DNA of 43,594 nt from an uncultured Alistipes sp. (GTDB lineage: Bacteria; Bacteroidota; Bacteroidia; Bacteroidales; Rikenellaceae), in assembly GCA_900546005.1 (NCBI GenBank), contig URBJ01000006.1, positions 1 through 43,594 on the forward strand, in the 5' to 3' direction. The translations under genes and the position numbers were made by a program. Positions 26,904 to 35,615 of the stretch are shown here, one piece after another. Numbering within the stretch: position 1 is the stretch's first letter; every line of letters begins with the position of its first letter. The notes under the pieces were generated by a model. That model worked only from the letters and a program-made list of their open reading frames with translations. It searched no databases and had not been told where the DNA came from.

Positions 26904-27914
26904 ATGGCATCATCCAACTTCGTCGATTACGTCAAGATTTTCGGCCGCTCCGGTAAGGGAGGAGCCGGTTCACGACACTTCAGAAAAGAGAAATTCATCG
27001 AATTCGGAGGTCCTGACGGCGGTGACGGAGGAAACGGAGGCAGCATCATTCTTCGCGGAAATAAGCAGTATTGGACCCTGATTCACCTGAAGTACCAGCG
27101 CCACATCTTTGCTGAAAACGGAGAGGCCGGCAGCGGAGCCCGTTGTTCGGGGAAAAACGGAGCCGACGTCATTATCGACGTCCCGTTGGGCACCGTAGCC
27201 CGAAACGCCGAAACAGGAGAGATCGTTTGCGAAGTGACCGAAGAGGGACAACTCGCCGTACTGCTCAAAGGAGGCCGTGGCGGACTCGGCAACTGGCACT
27301 TCAAAACCGCTACCAATCAGGCCCCCCGTTATGCCCAACCCGGAGAGGACTGCGTCGAGGGATGGTTTATTCTGGAGCTTAAAGTGTTGGCCGATGTCGG
27401 ACTCGTCGGTTTCCCGAACGCCGGAAAATCGACCCTGCTCGCTGCGGTTTCAGCGGCAAAACCCAAAATCGCCAACTACGCATTCACGACCCTCGAGCCC
27501 AATCTCGGTATTGTCGAGTGCCGCGACCACCACTCGTTCGTCATGGCCGACATTCCGGGAATCATCGAGGGTGCACACACCGGGAAAGGACTCGGCACCC
27601 GATTCCTGCGCCACATCGAGCGTAATTCGATCCTGTTATTTATGATACCGGCCGATTCGAAGGATATCAAAGAGGAGTACCGGATTCTTTTCAACGAGCT
27701 GGAACAATACAATCCGGAGCTGCTCGACAAGCAGCGGCTGCTGGCCATCACCAAATGCGACATGCTCGACGATGAGCTGAAAGAGGCTATCGCATGCGAT
27801 CTGCCCGAAAACGTTCCGGTGATCTTCATCTCCTCCGTATCGGGGTACAACATCCAGAAGCTCAAGGATCTGTTGTGGAACATGCTGCAACGGGAGAATT
27901 CGGAGAATCGATAG
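26904..27914 (+). CDS. obg: GTPase Obg (CgtA)
   Basis: 336 residues. Obg is a ribosome-associated GTPase for 50S maturation and stress signalling. The glycine-rich Obg domain occupies about residues 3-160 ([38 protein letters not shown]). The G domain follows with GFPNAGKST at about residues 168-176, the G3 segment [12 protein letters not shown], and TKCD as G4. The variable OCT domain is absent, as in many Bacteroidota. The last 53 bp overlap, tail to tail, the end of a DUF5689 gene on the other strand, so there is no room for a terminator between them. Confidence 0.96.
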   Translation: MASSNFVDYVKIFGRSGKGGAGSRHFRKEKFIEFGGPDGGDGGNGGSIILRGNKQYWTLIHLKYQRHIFAENGEAGSGARCSGKNGADVIIDVPLGTVARNAETGEIVCEVTEEGQLAVLLKGGRGGLGNWHFKTATNQAPRYAQPGEDCVEGWFILELKVLADVGLVGFPNAGKSTLLAAVSAAKPKIANYAFTTLEPNLGIVECRDHHSFVMADIPGIIEGAHTGKGLGTRFLRHIERNSILLFMIPADSKDIKEEYRILFNELEQYNPELLDKQRLLAITKCDMLDDELKEAIACDLPENVPVIFISSVSGYNIQKLKDLLWNMLQRENSENR

Positions 27915-28725
27915 TCGCTTCCACGCCTCCAAATCGAGGAGACTCCATAACCACATTTTTCGGTACGACCACCTTCAGCTGACAGGTTCCGTTAAAATAG
28001 CCCAAGATGCCCTCGATATACCCGTTGCCCGAGGGTAATATCCAATCTGCAAAATCCGCATAGCGGGAGGTCCGGACCACAAGCGTATCGCCCGAACGGT
28101 CTACAAGGTGACGGTCGGTATCGGCCTCCGCCTCGCTCCAACTAAGTCCGATTTCGGCATCGATAAACTGGACCTCCTCGAAAGCGACATAGGTTCCGAC
28201 CCGATCTGCAGTAGCCTCAACAATCCGCAATGTGTCGGGGAAAACGGATTTGACTTCGCCCGTTTTCTTGAGATAACGTGAACGTTCCGCTTCCGGAATA
28301 AATCCGTTTTCGTAGGCCTCATCCTCCGACACCACTCCTAACGAAACCACACCGCCATAATCTCCGAGCACTAACCCCTGACATCGAATCCGTATCTCCT
28401 GACCGATGGGATAGAGCGTATAGAGTTCGTCGCCTCCCGCCTTGATCTCGATTCCACCTGTTTCATCTTGAACGACCAACGTATAGCGATAGGCCCCGTA
28501 GCTGTCGTTTGCCGTGACGACGCCCCGAATCTCCACTTCATCGTCGATGCGCAACGGATAGCCGCGGTACAACGACTTGACATGAGCGATCGATACGACG
28601 TCAATCCACGACGCGTCATCCACCCCATCCTCGTTCGAAGCAAAATCACGGGGCTCACTACATCCGAACCATCCGAGCAAAACAATCGCTCCGCTAACGA
28701 TCCATCTGCTGCACATCCTGTTCAT
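27862..28725 (-). CDS. DUF5689-domain lipoprotein (second of two)
   Basis: 287 residues; ATG 28716 is an alternative start. The signal ends in LLGWFGC, a lipobox-like sequence, so it is probably lipid-anchored. The segment [20 protein letters not shown], followed by [16 protein letters not shown] and [20 protein letters not shown], is the OB-like barrel of DUF5689, related in pattern to OB folds of secreted nucleases. It shares this architecture with the upstream neighbour, suggesting duplication and divergence. Its start overlaps that gene by 32 bp, and its 3' end overlaps obg by 53 bp. Function unknown; a ligand-binding partner of the TonB receptor is the natural inference. Confidence 0.8.
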   Translation of the reverse strand: MNRMCSRWIVSGAIVLLGWFGCSEPRDFASNEDGVDDASWIDVVSIAHVKSLYRGYPLRIDDEVEIRGVVTANDSYGAYRYTLVVQDETGGIEIKAGGDELYTLYPIGQEIRIRCQGLVLGDYGGVVSLGVVSEDEAYENGFIPEAERSRYLKKTGEVKSVFPDTLRIVEATADRVGTYVAFEEVQFIDAEIGLSWSEAEADTDRHLVDRSGDTLVVRTSRYADFADWILPSGNGYIEGILGYFNGTCQLKVVVPKNVVMESPRFGGVEATIDSPNSPVAACSTTDP

Positions 28726-29533
28726 CTCTCATTTTTAACTGATATACCTCTCTGCCGTTGATCTTGCCATAAAGTAAGATTCCGGTTATCGACACCGGGA
28801 CACAAGGAACCGTATCTCCGGCGAACGAGGCGTATCCGCTCGTATATACATAGACCGAATCCTCTCCTGAAACCTCGCGGAACTTGATTGCTGCACTGCG
28901 CGGTTCTTCCTCTCCGGTCAGGGCGACCGGCAAAGCCCATGTCGTATCGGCAACCGGATCAAGCTGCAAGTTTTCGATACGCACCAAACGTCCGATCCGC
29001 TCCGACTGCAAACGGTCGATCGTCGTTTTCAACGGATTGGGATCAACCTGTACGCCCGATAAAAACAGATGCTGATCGGCTACTACCCGACTCTCCATAT
29101 AGGTCACCGTGTATGACGTCAGACGATCGGCCAATCCGATCCGCAACAGGCCGTCGTCCAATTCGGCCGCCAAACCACCGCACTTCACAACCAACTGCGC
29201 ACCCACCGGATAGAGATTGTGCAGATCATACAACCCCGCCAGTATCTCCGCTGCACCGGTGTTGTCCTCAATCATCAGCGTCCGGTAGAAATTATTGGCT
29301 CGGTCGGAAGAGGTCACATATCCGGACAACACCATTTCGTCGGAGAGTTCGACACTTCCCGATAGGCAGCGTTCGCGCAGCGTCCCGATTTGCAGATTCG
29401 GCAGCGGTGCATGTCCGTCCGACGGATCGACCTCATCGAAGCTATTGTAATCACATGCCGTCACCGACACGGCCAGCACAAACATAACCACACATATATA
29501 GATACTCTTCATCATCCCTGTCCCTGTTCTCAT
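28694..29533 (-). CDS. DUF5689-domain lipoprotein (first of two)
   Basis: 279 residues from ATG 29533, whose A overlaps the receptor stop codon (TAATG), a sign of translational coupling; ATG 29515 or 29512 are alternatives. The hydrophobic stretch ends in LAVSVTAC, a lipobox. The DUF5689 OB-like core is seen in MVLSGYVTSSDRANNFYRTL, MIEDNTGAAEILAGLY and LYPVGAQLVVKCGGLA, followed by a second beta domain ending with VSITGILLYGKINGREVYQL. Such lipoproteins probably sit at the cell surface. By position it resembles the lipoprotein partner of a SusC-like receptor, though it is not SusD-like in sequence. Confidence 0.8.
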   Translation of the reverse strand: MRTGTGMMKSIYICVVMFVLAVSVTACDYNSFDEVDPSDGHAPLPNLQIGTLRERCLSGSVELSDEMVLSGYVTSSDRANNFYRTLMIEDNTGAAEILAGLYDLHNLYPVGAQLVVKCGGLAAELDDGLLRIGLADRLTSYTVTYMESRVVADQHLFLSGVQVDPNPLKTTIDRLQSERIGRLVRIENLQLDPVADTTWALPVALTGEEEPRSAAIKFREVSGEDSVYVYTSGYASFAGDTVPCVPVSITGILLYGKINGREVYQLKMRDEQDVQQMDR

Positions 29534-32034
29534 TAAAACCGAAAACTCATCGTCAAATAATAGGTCCTCGGATAGGCATACAAATATTTCGATCCAAACG
29601 GTTCGATGCTGCGGTTCACACCTGTTCCGGTACGTTTCAACCGCATCTGTTCATAACCGCTGTATACGATCCGGCGACGGTTGGCCAGATTGTTAACCGA
29701 TCCGCTGACGGTCAGATAACCGCGCCCCAACCGAAACGTCTTATAGGCGAAAAGATTGATCGTAAACGCCTCCGGGAAACGTTCTTGAGTGACCAACCGT
29801 TCGAGATCCTCGGGTGAGGCCGCATAGTCAAATACGCGTGACATGCGATTCAACGGACTAAGCGAAACGTAGTTGTCGGCCACGTAGTTCACCGACACCG
29901 CTACCCGCCACATCCGTACACCTTGATAACTCAACTCGGCAGCCGCCACACGTTGGGGCGATCCGCCCAGACGGTATCCTCGCAGATAGGAGCGAGCATC
30001 GGGAGCAACCACCGCCCCGTCCTTGTCCGAATAGATGCGAACCATCGGATCGTTCCGATAGGTGTTCCGGGCCTGAGCGAATGCGGTCCGCAGCGCAAAA
30101 CGATCGGTCAATGCAATGTCACAACCCAACTCGACCCCCGCATAAAGCTTGTCCATATCGGTAATGACCATATCCGAGAACACCGACGCCACATCGTCGT
30201 AGTATTGCCTCACGGTATTCTCCCCACGCGTCGACAGAAGATAGCCCCGCACTTCGAACCCAACAAGGCGCCCGGAAAAACGGTAGGTAACCTCGCCGCC
30301 CAACCGATTCGTCGGACGTGGATGATCGATCGTCCGGTTGCGGTACTCTACGGAGACGAAGACATCCTCTGCCGCAGGTGCCACGTCCCCGTACAACAGG
30401 TCCAAACCGATCCGATGTTTCGGAGAAAAGAGGTAGCTCACCCCACCCTGCACCGTGTACTCCGTAAAACGTTGCCGTTCGGAAGCTCCATAAGAGGCCG
30501 TACCCGGAAACAGCTCCTTTTCGTAGTGTCCCACGCGATCGAATCCGATCAATGCTGCCCGCAATCCGACATATCCGCCGAACCGTTCGTTCCGGCGGTT
30601 CCGGAGATCGGCCATAAACCACCCTTCGCACGACGCATAACGAATATCGTAGTGGTATCCGTAGTCATCCCCCTCTCTCACGATACGATCGGGATAGCGC
30701 AAATCGTTCTGCAATTTGTCTCCGAAATATTGATCGTCGATCAGATAGGGGTCAATATCGTACAGTCCTGAGGCACCGAGCAGGTCATCGATCCGGTTGC
30801 TGGCCGTCATACGATCAGCCCGCACCCGCAAACCGCCGCTCAACGACAGAATCCGTGAAGGCGTATAGCTGAAACAACCGACAAGCTGTTGATTAAAATA
30901 GCGCCGCACGGCACTGCCCAACACATAGGCTGCGTCCAATGAGTCCCTGTTCCGATTGATGGCATACAACTCCTCCCACGCGATCTGAGTCACCTTCGGA
31001 TCGCGCGACCGCCATGCCTCGAGTACCGCCTCGCTCACCTGCGGATTATCAAAATAGCTCGGCAAATAACGGTAATAATCGGGAGTCGGAGAGTTCGCAT
31101 CGTACCAATCGAGCATCGACTGAGCGGTAGTTCCCCACAGCGCGGCATAACTTACGGAGACCTTCCATCGTTCGTCGGGCTGATAGTTCCATGTTGCAAG
31201 GGCCATTGGCTGGGTATTGTCCCGAACACGGGAAGAACGTTCACGCCCCTGCTGATAACCCCAAGCCGGATTGTAAAGCAGATCTCCCGTTGCATCGAAC
31301 GCCTCCTGCACCGATGCACTTCTCAATCCGCGCTCGGTCGGAGCCACAAGGAACGACACCAACAGGCTGCTGCGTTTCCCCAAACGTTTGGAAAGTGACA
31401 GCGTGAGCGACCAGTCATCGGCATAGACGCCTCCGACGTGACGGTCACGTCCCCAACGACGCGACCCGGCAGCGAGGACCGCCCAGCCACCCTCCATCTC
31501 GCCCGTCGTCGCACTCACCCGGAACCCATGCCGAAACCGACGGTCGGTAAACATCCACCCGACGCGGGAAGAGAGGGGCTCATCCAAAGGATCGAGATAA
31601 AATTCACGGATCCCGCCCTCACTTCCTATGGAGGTAAAAGCCCGTGCAAAACCTTCGGTTTCGATCTCTCTCCCGGGCGTTTCGTTCAGAGCAGAAAGGA
31701 TACCCCAAAACGAATTTCCGGTAACGGGGTCATACAGATCGATCCCGTTCAGTGTCCTGCGGCAGAAGCTCCAGTCGTATCCCCGACGGGAATAGCGTAC
31801 GAACGAGAAATTATACCGCGACATCGCGGCAAACGGTGAATCATAGGCCGTCAACGGGACAGAGAGCTGGGCCGTATCCATCATCTCCGGCTCGTCGACC
31901 TCGAAATCCATCTCGTCATCTGCTCTCCATAGCTCTTCAAAGGCAACAGACGCCCCTTGTCCGCTGACTTCAGCAGACAGACATCCAGAAAATCCGATAA
32001 AAAACAGAATGCGTTTCGCCAACCGACAAAACAT
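29533..32034 (-). CDS. TonB-dependent receptor-like outer-membrane barrel with reduced N-terminus
   Basis: 833 residues. A signal peptide (about residues 1-25) is followed directly by a short, unusual plug region (GYDWSFCRRTLNGIDLYDPV, GSEGGIREFYLDPL) without the carboxypeptidase-like N-terminal domain usual in SusC-type receptors. The rest is a 22-strand-like beta-barrel with alternating aromatic and charged strands, ending in AYPRTYYLTMSFRF with the C-terminal Phe typical of outer-membrane proteins. It heads an operon with two DUF5689 lipoproteins, overlapping the first by one base. The transported ligand is unknown. It is smaller than SusC homologues (about 1,000 residues). Confidence 0.83.
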   Translation of the reverse strand: MFCRLAKRILFFIGFSGCLSAEVSGQGASVAFEELWRADDEMDFEVDEPEMMDTAQLSVPLTAYDSPFAAMSRYNFSFVRYSRRGYDWSFCRRTLNGIDLYDPVTGNSFWGILSALNETPGREIETEGFARAFTSIGSEGGIREFYLDPLDEPLSSRVGWMFTDRRFRHGFRVSATTGEMEGGWAVLAAGSRRWGRDRHVGGVYADDWSLTLSLSKRLGKRSSLLVSFLVAPTERGLRSASVQEAFDATGDLLYNPAWGYQQGRERSSRVRDNTQPMALATWNYQPDERWKVSVSYAALWGTTAQSMLDWYDANSPTPDYYRYLPSYFDNPQVSEAVLEAWRSRDPKVTQIAWEELYAINRNRDSLDAAYVLGSAVRRYFNQQLVGCFSYTPSRILSLSGGLRVRADRMTASNRIDDLLGASGLYDIDPYLIDDQYFGDKLQNDLRYPDRIVREGDDYGYHYDIRYASCEGWFMADLRNRRNERFGGYVGLRAALIGFDRVGHYEKELFPGTASYGASERQRFTEYTVQGGVSYLFSPKHRIGLDLLYGDVAPAAEDVFVSVEYRNRTIDHPRPTNRLGGEVTYRFSGRLVGFEVRGYLLSTRGENTVRQYYDDVASVFSDMVITDMDKLYAGVELGCDIALTDRFALRTAFAQARNTYRNDPMVRIYSDKDGAVVAPDARSYLRGYRLGGSPQRVAAAELSYQGVRMWRVAVSVNYVADNYVSLSPLNRMSRVFDYAASPEDLERLVTQERFPEAFTINLFAYKTFRLGRGYLTVSGSVNNLANRRRIVYSGYEQMRLKRTGTGVNRSIEPFGSKYLYAYPRTYYLTMSFRF

Positions 32035-32160
32035 CGCCCTATGACCCCTTTCGATTATTTATACCATCGGAAACAACTATTTCTTCATTTAAAATTACTA
32101 TTTTTTCTGAATTCTCCCAACATTTTCACCTCACACTTTTCCGCTCCGGCCACAAAGAAC

Positions 32161-32190
32161 GGGTCCGACGCTCCATAGGGCATCGGACCC
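32161..32190. terminator. Weak hairpin after the GH20 gene
   Basis: GGGTCCGA (32161-32168) pairs with TCGGACCC (32183-32190), 8 bp with a 14-nt loop that can pair one more base after a mismatch. On the minus strand it is followed by GTTCTTTG, a poor U-run. It is the only terminator candidate after the GH20 gene, in the 203-bp gap before the TonB receptor gene. Nothing else was recognised in this gap. Confidence 0.45.
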
Positions 32191-32237
32191 GACTCTGCAA
32201 TCAGCTGAGAGACTTTACGACAAAAGTCTTTCTGCTA

Positions 32238-33839
32238 CTAATATTTATCCAACTGAGTTTTCAAATACCCTTTTTCTTTCCAGATGTTCTCGATCTTGCG
32301 GAACCGTTTGCGGAAATCCTCGTAATAGCGTTTATCGGCCGGGGTCCATCCACACTCGGCATAGGCGGCAATACGCGGGAAGACCTGATAATACAACCGA
32401 TCGAGATTCGGCGTAAATTCACCCCACATCTGACAACCCGTTCCGAGAATCTTCACTTTATCCTCTTCAGCCAGACCGTCCGGAATCGGATTGAACGAAT
32501 AGGCTTTCTCCAACGGGGTCACCTCATACGGATAGTCGAGGTAGGTAAAGAACCGATTGGAGTTAACCACATCGTACCCTTTTTCGATCGCTTTGTTCAC
32601 CAGACTGATATCTCCATCCCAGAACTGAACAATCGTACCCGGAGCGAGCTTTTCGGACTGGCTTGCCTGCACATGCGCTTCGCCACGTACGTTATCGCCC
32701 GTAATCTCGTTCCATCCGATCATACGACACCCTTTGGAGGCGAGGTATTTCGACATCCGGTTGATCGCCCACACCTGAAGGTCGGAGCAGGTCGGCAGGT
32801 TGTTCTCTTTCATAAAAGCCACGATCTCGGGCGAATTCTGCCAATGTGTATAGTTCGCCTCATCGCCACCGATGTGGACAATCTTCGAGGGGAAAAGCTC
32901 GACCACCTCGTCAAGAATATCGTGCAGGAACTCAATAACCTTCGGATCCGTCACATCATAAAGATCTCCGTGCACCGGTTTTCCCTCTCTTCTGCTGGTT
33001 GAACCGATCCATGGATAGGCAACGATCGATGCCGAAGCGTGCCCCGGCACTTCGATTTCGGGAACCACTTTGATACCCCGATCGTCGGCATACTGTACAA
33101 TCTCCCGAATTTCGTCCTGCGTATAATAGGTCCGGTAGGGGAACAGGCTGTCCCACTGTTGCGGAGTCAGATCCATGTGGTCGAAATCGCGCTTCGAACC
33201 CACCTCCGTCAGCAACGGATACTTCTTGATCTCGATCCGCCAGCCCTGATCGTCGACCAGATGCCAATGGAACGTATTCATCTTCAGACGTGCCATCTCG
33301 TCGAGCAGTTTTTTCACCGTCTCGGCACCTTGAAAATGGCGGCTTTCATCCTGCATGTAGGCTCTCCACGGGAAGGCCGGTTTGTCCGAAATGATGCACG
33401 CCGGTACCGTCACTCCCTTCGAGTCGACACTCGTCAGCTGACGCAGCGTCTGCAATGCATACAACAAACCGAAACGGGTATCAGCCTTTGCCACGATCTG
33501 CTCTCTACGATTTCCGGGGGCCTTTACGTACAATCCGTAAGCTTCGTCATTCCCGAGCGACGGCACATCGTTCAACTGAAAAACGATAGCCGCTTTTTTC
33601 GCCTTGGTGACATAGACCGGTTGGAATCCTGCTTCGGTCAGCACCTCGGTTACATACTCCTGATTCAGTCCGGCTTTCGGATCGAGATAGACCGCGGTCT
33701 CGCCACTCAATACGATCTCATCTTGAAATTTGGTAATCTTTTCCGGTTTGGGCAATACCTCAATGGTATTCTCATGGGCCTGTACTCCTCCCACAACTAA
33801 TAACACCGCTGCGAACAGCCCGATCAAATTTTTTCTCAT
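32238..33839 (-). CDS. Beta-N-acetylhexosaminidase (GH20)
   Basis: 533 residues from ATG 33839, which is followed by a signal peptide (MRKNLIGLFAAVLLVVGGVQ); a longer upstream reading is rejected. A GH20b beta domain (about 25-145) precedes the catalytic barrel, with RAYMQDESRHFQGAETVKKL, MNTFHWHLVDDQGWRIEIKK and the catalytic Asp-Glu pair in HIGGDEANYTHW at about residues 324-325. The enzyme removes terminal GlcNAc or GalNAc by substrate-assisted catalysis, for example from mucin or host N-glycans. It follows the GH43/32-like gene by 58 bp. Confidence 0.95.
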   Translation of the reverse strand: MRKNLIGLFAAVLLVVGGVQAHENTIEVLPKPEKITKFQDEIVLSGETAVYLDPKAGLNQEYVTEVLTEAGFQPVYVTKAKKAAIVFQLNDVPSLGNDEAYGLYVKAPGNRREQIVAKADTRFGLLYALQTLRQLTSVDSKGVTVPACIISDKPAFPWRAYMQDESRHFQGAETVKKLLDEMARLKMNTFHWHLVDDQGWRIEIKKYPLLTEVGSKRDFDHMDLTPQQWDSLFPYRTYYTQDEIREIVQYADDRGIKVVPEIEVPGHASASIVAYPWIGSTSRREGKPVHGDLYDVTDPKVIEFLHDILDEVVELFPSKIVHIGGDEANYTHWQNSPEIVAFMKENNLPTCSDLQVWAINRMSKYLASKGCRMIGWNEITGDNVRGEAHVQASQSEKLAPGTIVQFWDGDISLVNKAIEKGYDVVNSNRFFTYLDYPYEVTPLEKAYSFNPIPDGLAEEDKVKILGTGCQMWGEFTPNLDRLYYQVFPRIAAYAECGWTPADKRYYEDFRKRFRKIENIWKEKGYLKTQLDKY

Positions 33840-33897
33840 AAAACGTTTTTTATAAAAATTAGGTAAATTAAGGTTTTCAACAAATTTCAAGATGTGA

Positions 33898-34866
33898 TCA
33901 ATAACGGATCACGGGGGTTTCGCCGTCCCATTCCACTTCCCAGAAACGGATGAAATTACCGTTCAGCTTCCACTTGAAAGCGGAAAAGATCAACTGTCCC
34001 TTGCTTTCGACTATTTCCCATCCGGACCATAAACCGTCTGGCGGCCAGTTGAACGGCACCTCTTCCCATTTGTTCGACAGCGGATCCTTGGTCTTGCAGA
34101 GCACCTTGCCGTGCCCACTGGTCGCAAACATGTAGTAGGTTCCGTCGTGTTCGAAAACGCGTGGACTCTCGGGAGTCGTAAACGTAATCAGAGCCGGACC
34201 TTTGTCCTTCCAATGAATCGCGTCGTCCGATGTTGCCAGACCGATGGCTCCCTTTCCATCACGGGTCGTCACCATCGTAAACAACAGAAACTGGTCGTTG
34301 TATCGCAAGATGTGCGAGTCGCGGCAATCTTCCCATCCGGTCGGATTGCGCATTGCCCATTCAGGTGCGGTAAAGACCGGATTCTCAGGGCACCGTTCCC
34401 AATTATACAAATCCTTGCTGGTCGCCAGACCGATGCTCTGTTTGCCAAGGTAGCGATCGTCGAACCCGGTATACACCATATAATAGGTCCCTTTGTACTT
34501 CAAGATCGAGGGAGCCGATACGACCTGTCCTTCCCACGTTCCGGGAATAACGGCCATCACACGGGGATGGTGCTCCCAGTGCACCAGATCGGTCGAAGTT
34601 GCGTGGCCAAATGCCTTTTCGCTGTTCGGTTCCTGCCAATCCTGCGTATCGTTGGCCTCTCCTACATTATAAAACAGATGGAACGTCCGTCCCTCCTTGA
34701 AGACAAAGTAGTCCTTCATGTACTCTCCCTCGCGGGAAAACTCTCCGACCTGTCCGGAGCTTTCGGATATTCTCTTCGGAGCGCGTGCATCGAGCGATTT
34801 TCCCAACAAGCAAGCCACTCCCAGCAACATCGCACACACTACCCGTATACGGTTATTTTTATACAT
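33898..34866 (-). CDS. Secreted five-bladed beta-propeller glycosidase (GH43/GH32-like)
   Basis: 322 residues from ATG 34866 (a TTG lies at 34884). A signal peptide covers about residues 1-28. The propeller is indicated by repeated blades: KDYFVFKEGRTFHLFYNVG with a likely catalytic Asp, HATSTDLVHWEHHP, GTYYMVYTGFDDRYLG, IGLATSKDLYNWERCP, WEDCRDSHILRYNDQFLLF with the RD(S) motif at about residue 182, and FEHDGTYYMFATSGHG. Families GH32, GH43, GH62 and GH117 share this fold, and the exact family and sugar cannot be given. It lies 43 bp after the biotin carrier gene on the same strand. Confidence 0.8.
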   Translation of the reverse strand: MYKNNRIRVVCAMLLGVACLLGKSLDARAPKRISESSGQVGEFSREGEYMKDYFVFKEGRTFHLFYNVGEANDTQDWQEPNSEKAFGHATSTDLVHWEHHPRVMAVIPGTWEGQVVSAPSILKYKGTYYMVYTGFDDRYLGKQSIGLATSKDLYNWERCPENPVFTAPEWAMRNPTGWEDCRDSHILRYNDQFLLFTMVTTRDGKGAIGLATSDDAIHWKDKGPALITFTTPESPRVFEHDGTYYMFATSGHGKVLCKTKDPLSNKWEEVPFNWPPDGLWSGWEIVESKGQLIFSAFKWKLNGNFIRFWEVEWDGETPVIRY

Positions 34867-34909
34867 AGCCGAATCATTCAACAATTATAAAACAACGGCC
34901 CCTCGGGTC

Positions 34910-35344
34910 TTAATTCTCGATGACAATCAGTACATCGCCTTCGAGAACGGAGTCGCCTGTCGCCACCCGAATCTCGCGGACCGTACCCGCCTTATCCGAA
35001 TCGACATTATTCTCCATCTTCATGGCTTCGAGGACCATAAGACACTGTCCGACGGAAACCGTATCGCCCACGGCAACCCGGATATCCATGATCACACCCG
35101 GCAGTGGACTCTTAATGGTTCCGCCCGCCGCTGCGGGCTGAGCGGCCGGTGCAGCGGGTGCCTGTACCGCCGGAGCCGATACGGCAACCGGAGCTGCAGC
35201 GGTCGACTGTTTTGCCTTGGGCTCTTCGCCGACAGCCACTTCATACGGTTTCCCGTTGACCTCGACATCGGCACGAGCCCCCTCCATGCCTTTGATCACG
35301 ACCCGATAATCGTTTCCGTTTATCTTTACATTATACTCTTTCAT
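34910..35344 (-). CDS. Biotin carrier subunit of methylmalonyl-CoA decarboxylase / acyl-CoA carboxylase
   Basis: 144 residues from ATG 35344; a longer reading upstream is not supported. An N-terminal beta module (MKEYNVKINGNDYRVVIKG) is followed by an Ala/Pro-rich swinging arm (about residues 48-74), then a biotinyl domain with the biotin-accepting Lys109 in EAMKMEN. The subunit carries CO2 between the carboxyltransferase and either the Na+-pumping decarboxylase or a biotin carboxylase. It follows the small OadG-like gene by 41 bp. The beta (OadB) subunit expected next is not here. Confidence 0.9.
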   Translation of the reverse strand: MKEYNVKINGNDYRVVIKGMEGARADVEVNGKPYEVAVGEEPKAKQSTAAAPVAVSAPAVQAPAAPAAQPAAAGGTIKSPLPGVIMDIRVAVGDTVSVGQCLMVLEAMKMENNVDSDKAGTVREIRVATGDSVLEGDVLIVIEN

Positions 35345-35385
35345 ACCTTTTTCGTTTAACACGTTACACTCCTTGCGTCGAAACG

Positions 35386-35613
35386 CTACGACCACCGCCG
35401 ATTCCGCTGTGGCATCGGTGTCATCGCAAAGCGTTTGCTGCTCCACTCCGACTTTGCCGTACGGGATTGAATTACCAATCCCCTTGCCGGATTTTTCGCA
35501 GCCTTGCACTCGGTTTCATACAACTGCAACGCTACGGCGATTGCGGCGGCCACCTCAGCCTCCTCCATTCCGGAGCGACGGCCCGAGAATAATCTACACC
35601 AGAATCCTTTCAT
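35386..35613 (-). CDS. Small OadG-like accessory subunit lacking an obvious membrane helix
   Basis: 75 residues, starting 2 bp after the carboxyltransferase stop and so translationally coupled. The middle segment EEAEVAAAIAVALQLYE and the end SEWSSKRFAMTPMPQRNRRW match the C-terminal region of small gamma/OadG-type proteins found at this position in Bacteroidota methylmalonyl-CoA decarboxylase operons. The usual N-terminal transmembrane helix is missing; the N-terminus (MKGFWCRLFSGRRSG) is basic and short. It may bridge the carboxyltransferase to membrane subunits. The family call is by position and pattern and is moderate. Confidence 0.6.
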   Translation of the reverse strand: MKGFWCRLFSGRRSGMEEAEVAAAIAVALQLYETECKAAKNPARGLVIQSRTAKSEWSSKRFAMTPMPQRNRRWS

Positions 35614-35615
35614 CG

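Noticed and set aside
35345..35509. N-terminal extension of the biotin carrier protein in the same frame
   Set aside because: The family begins at MKEYN (ATG 35344), and the extension overlaps the small OadG-like gene in another frame with no family similarity.
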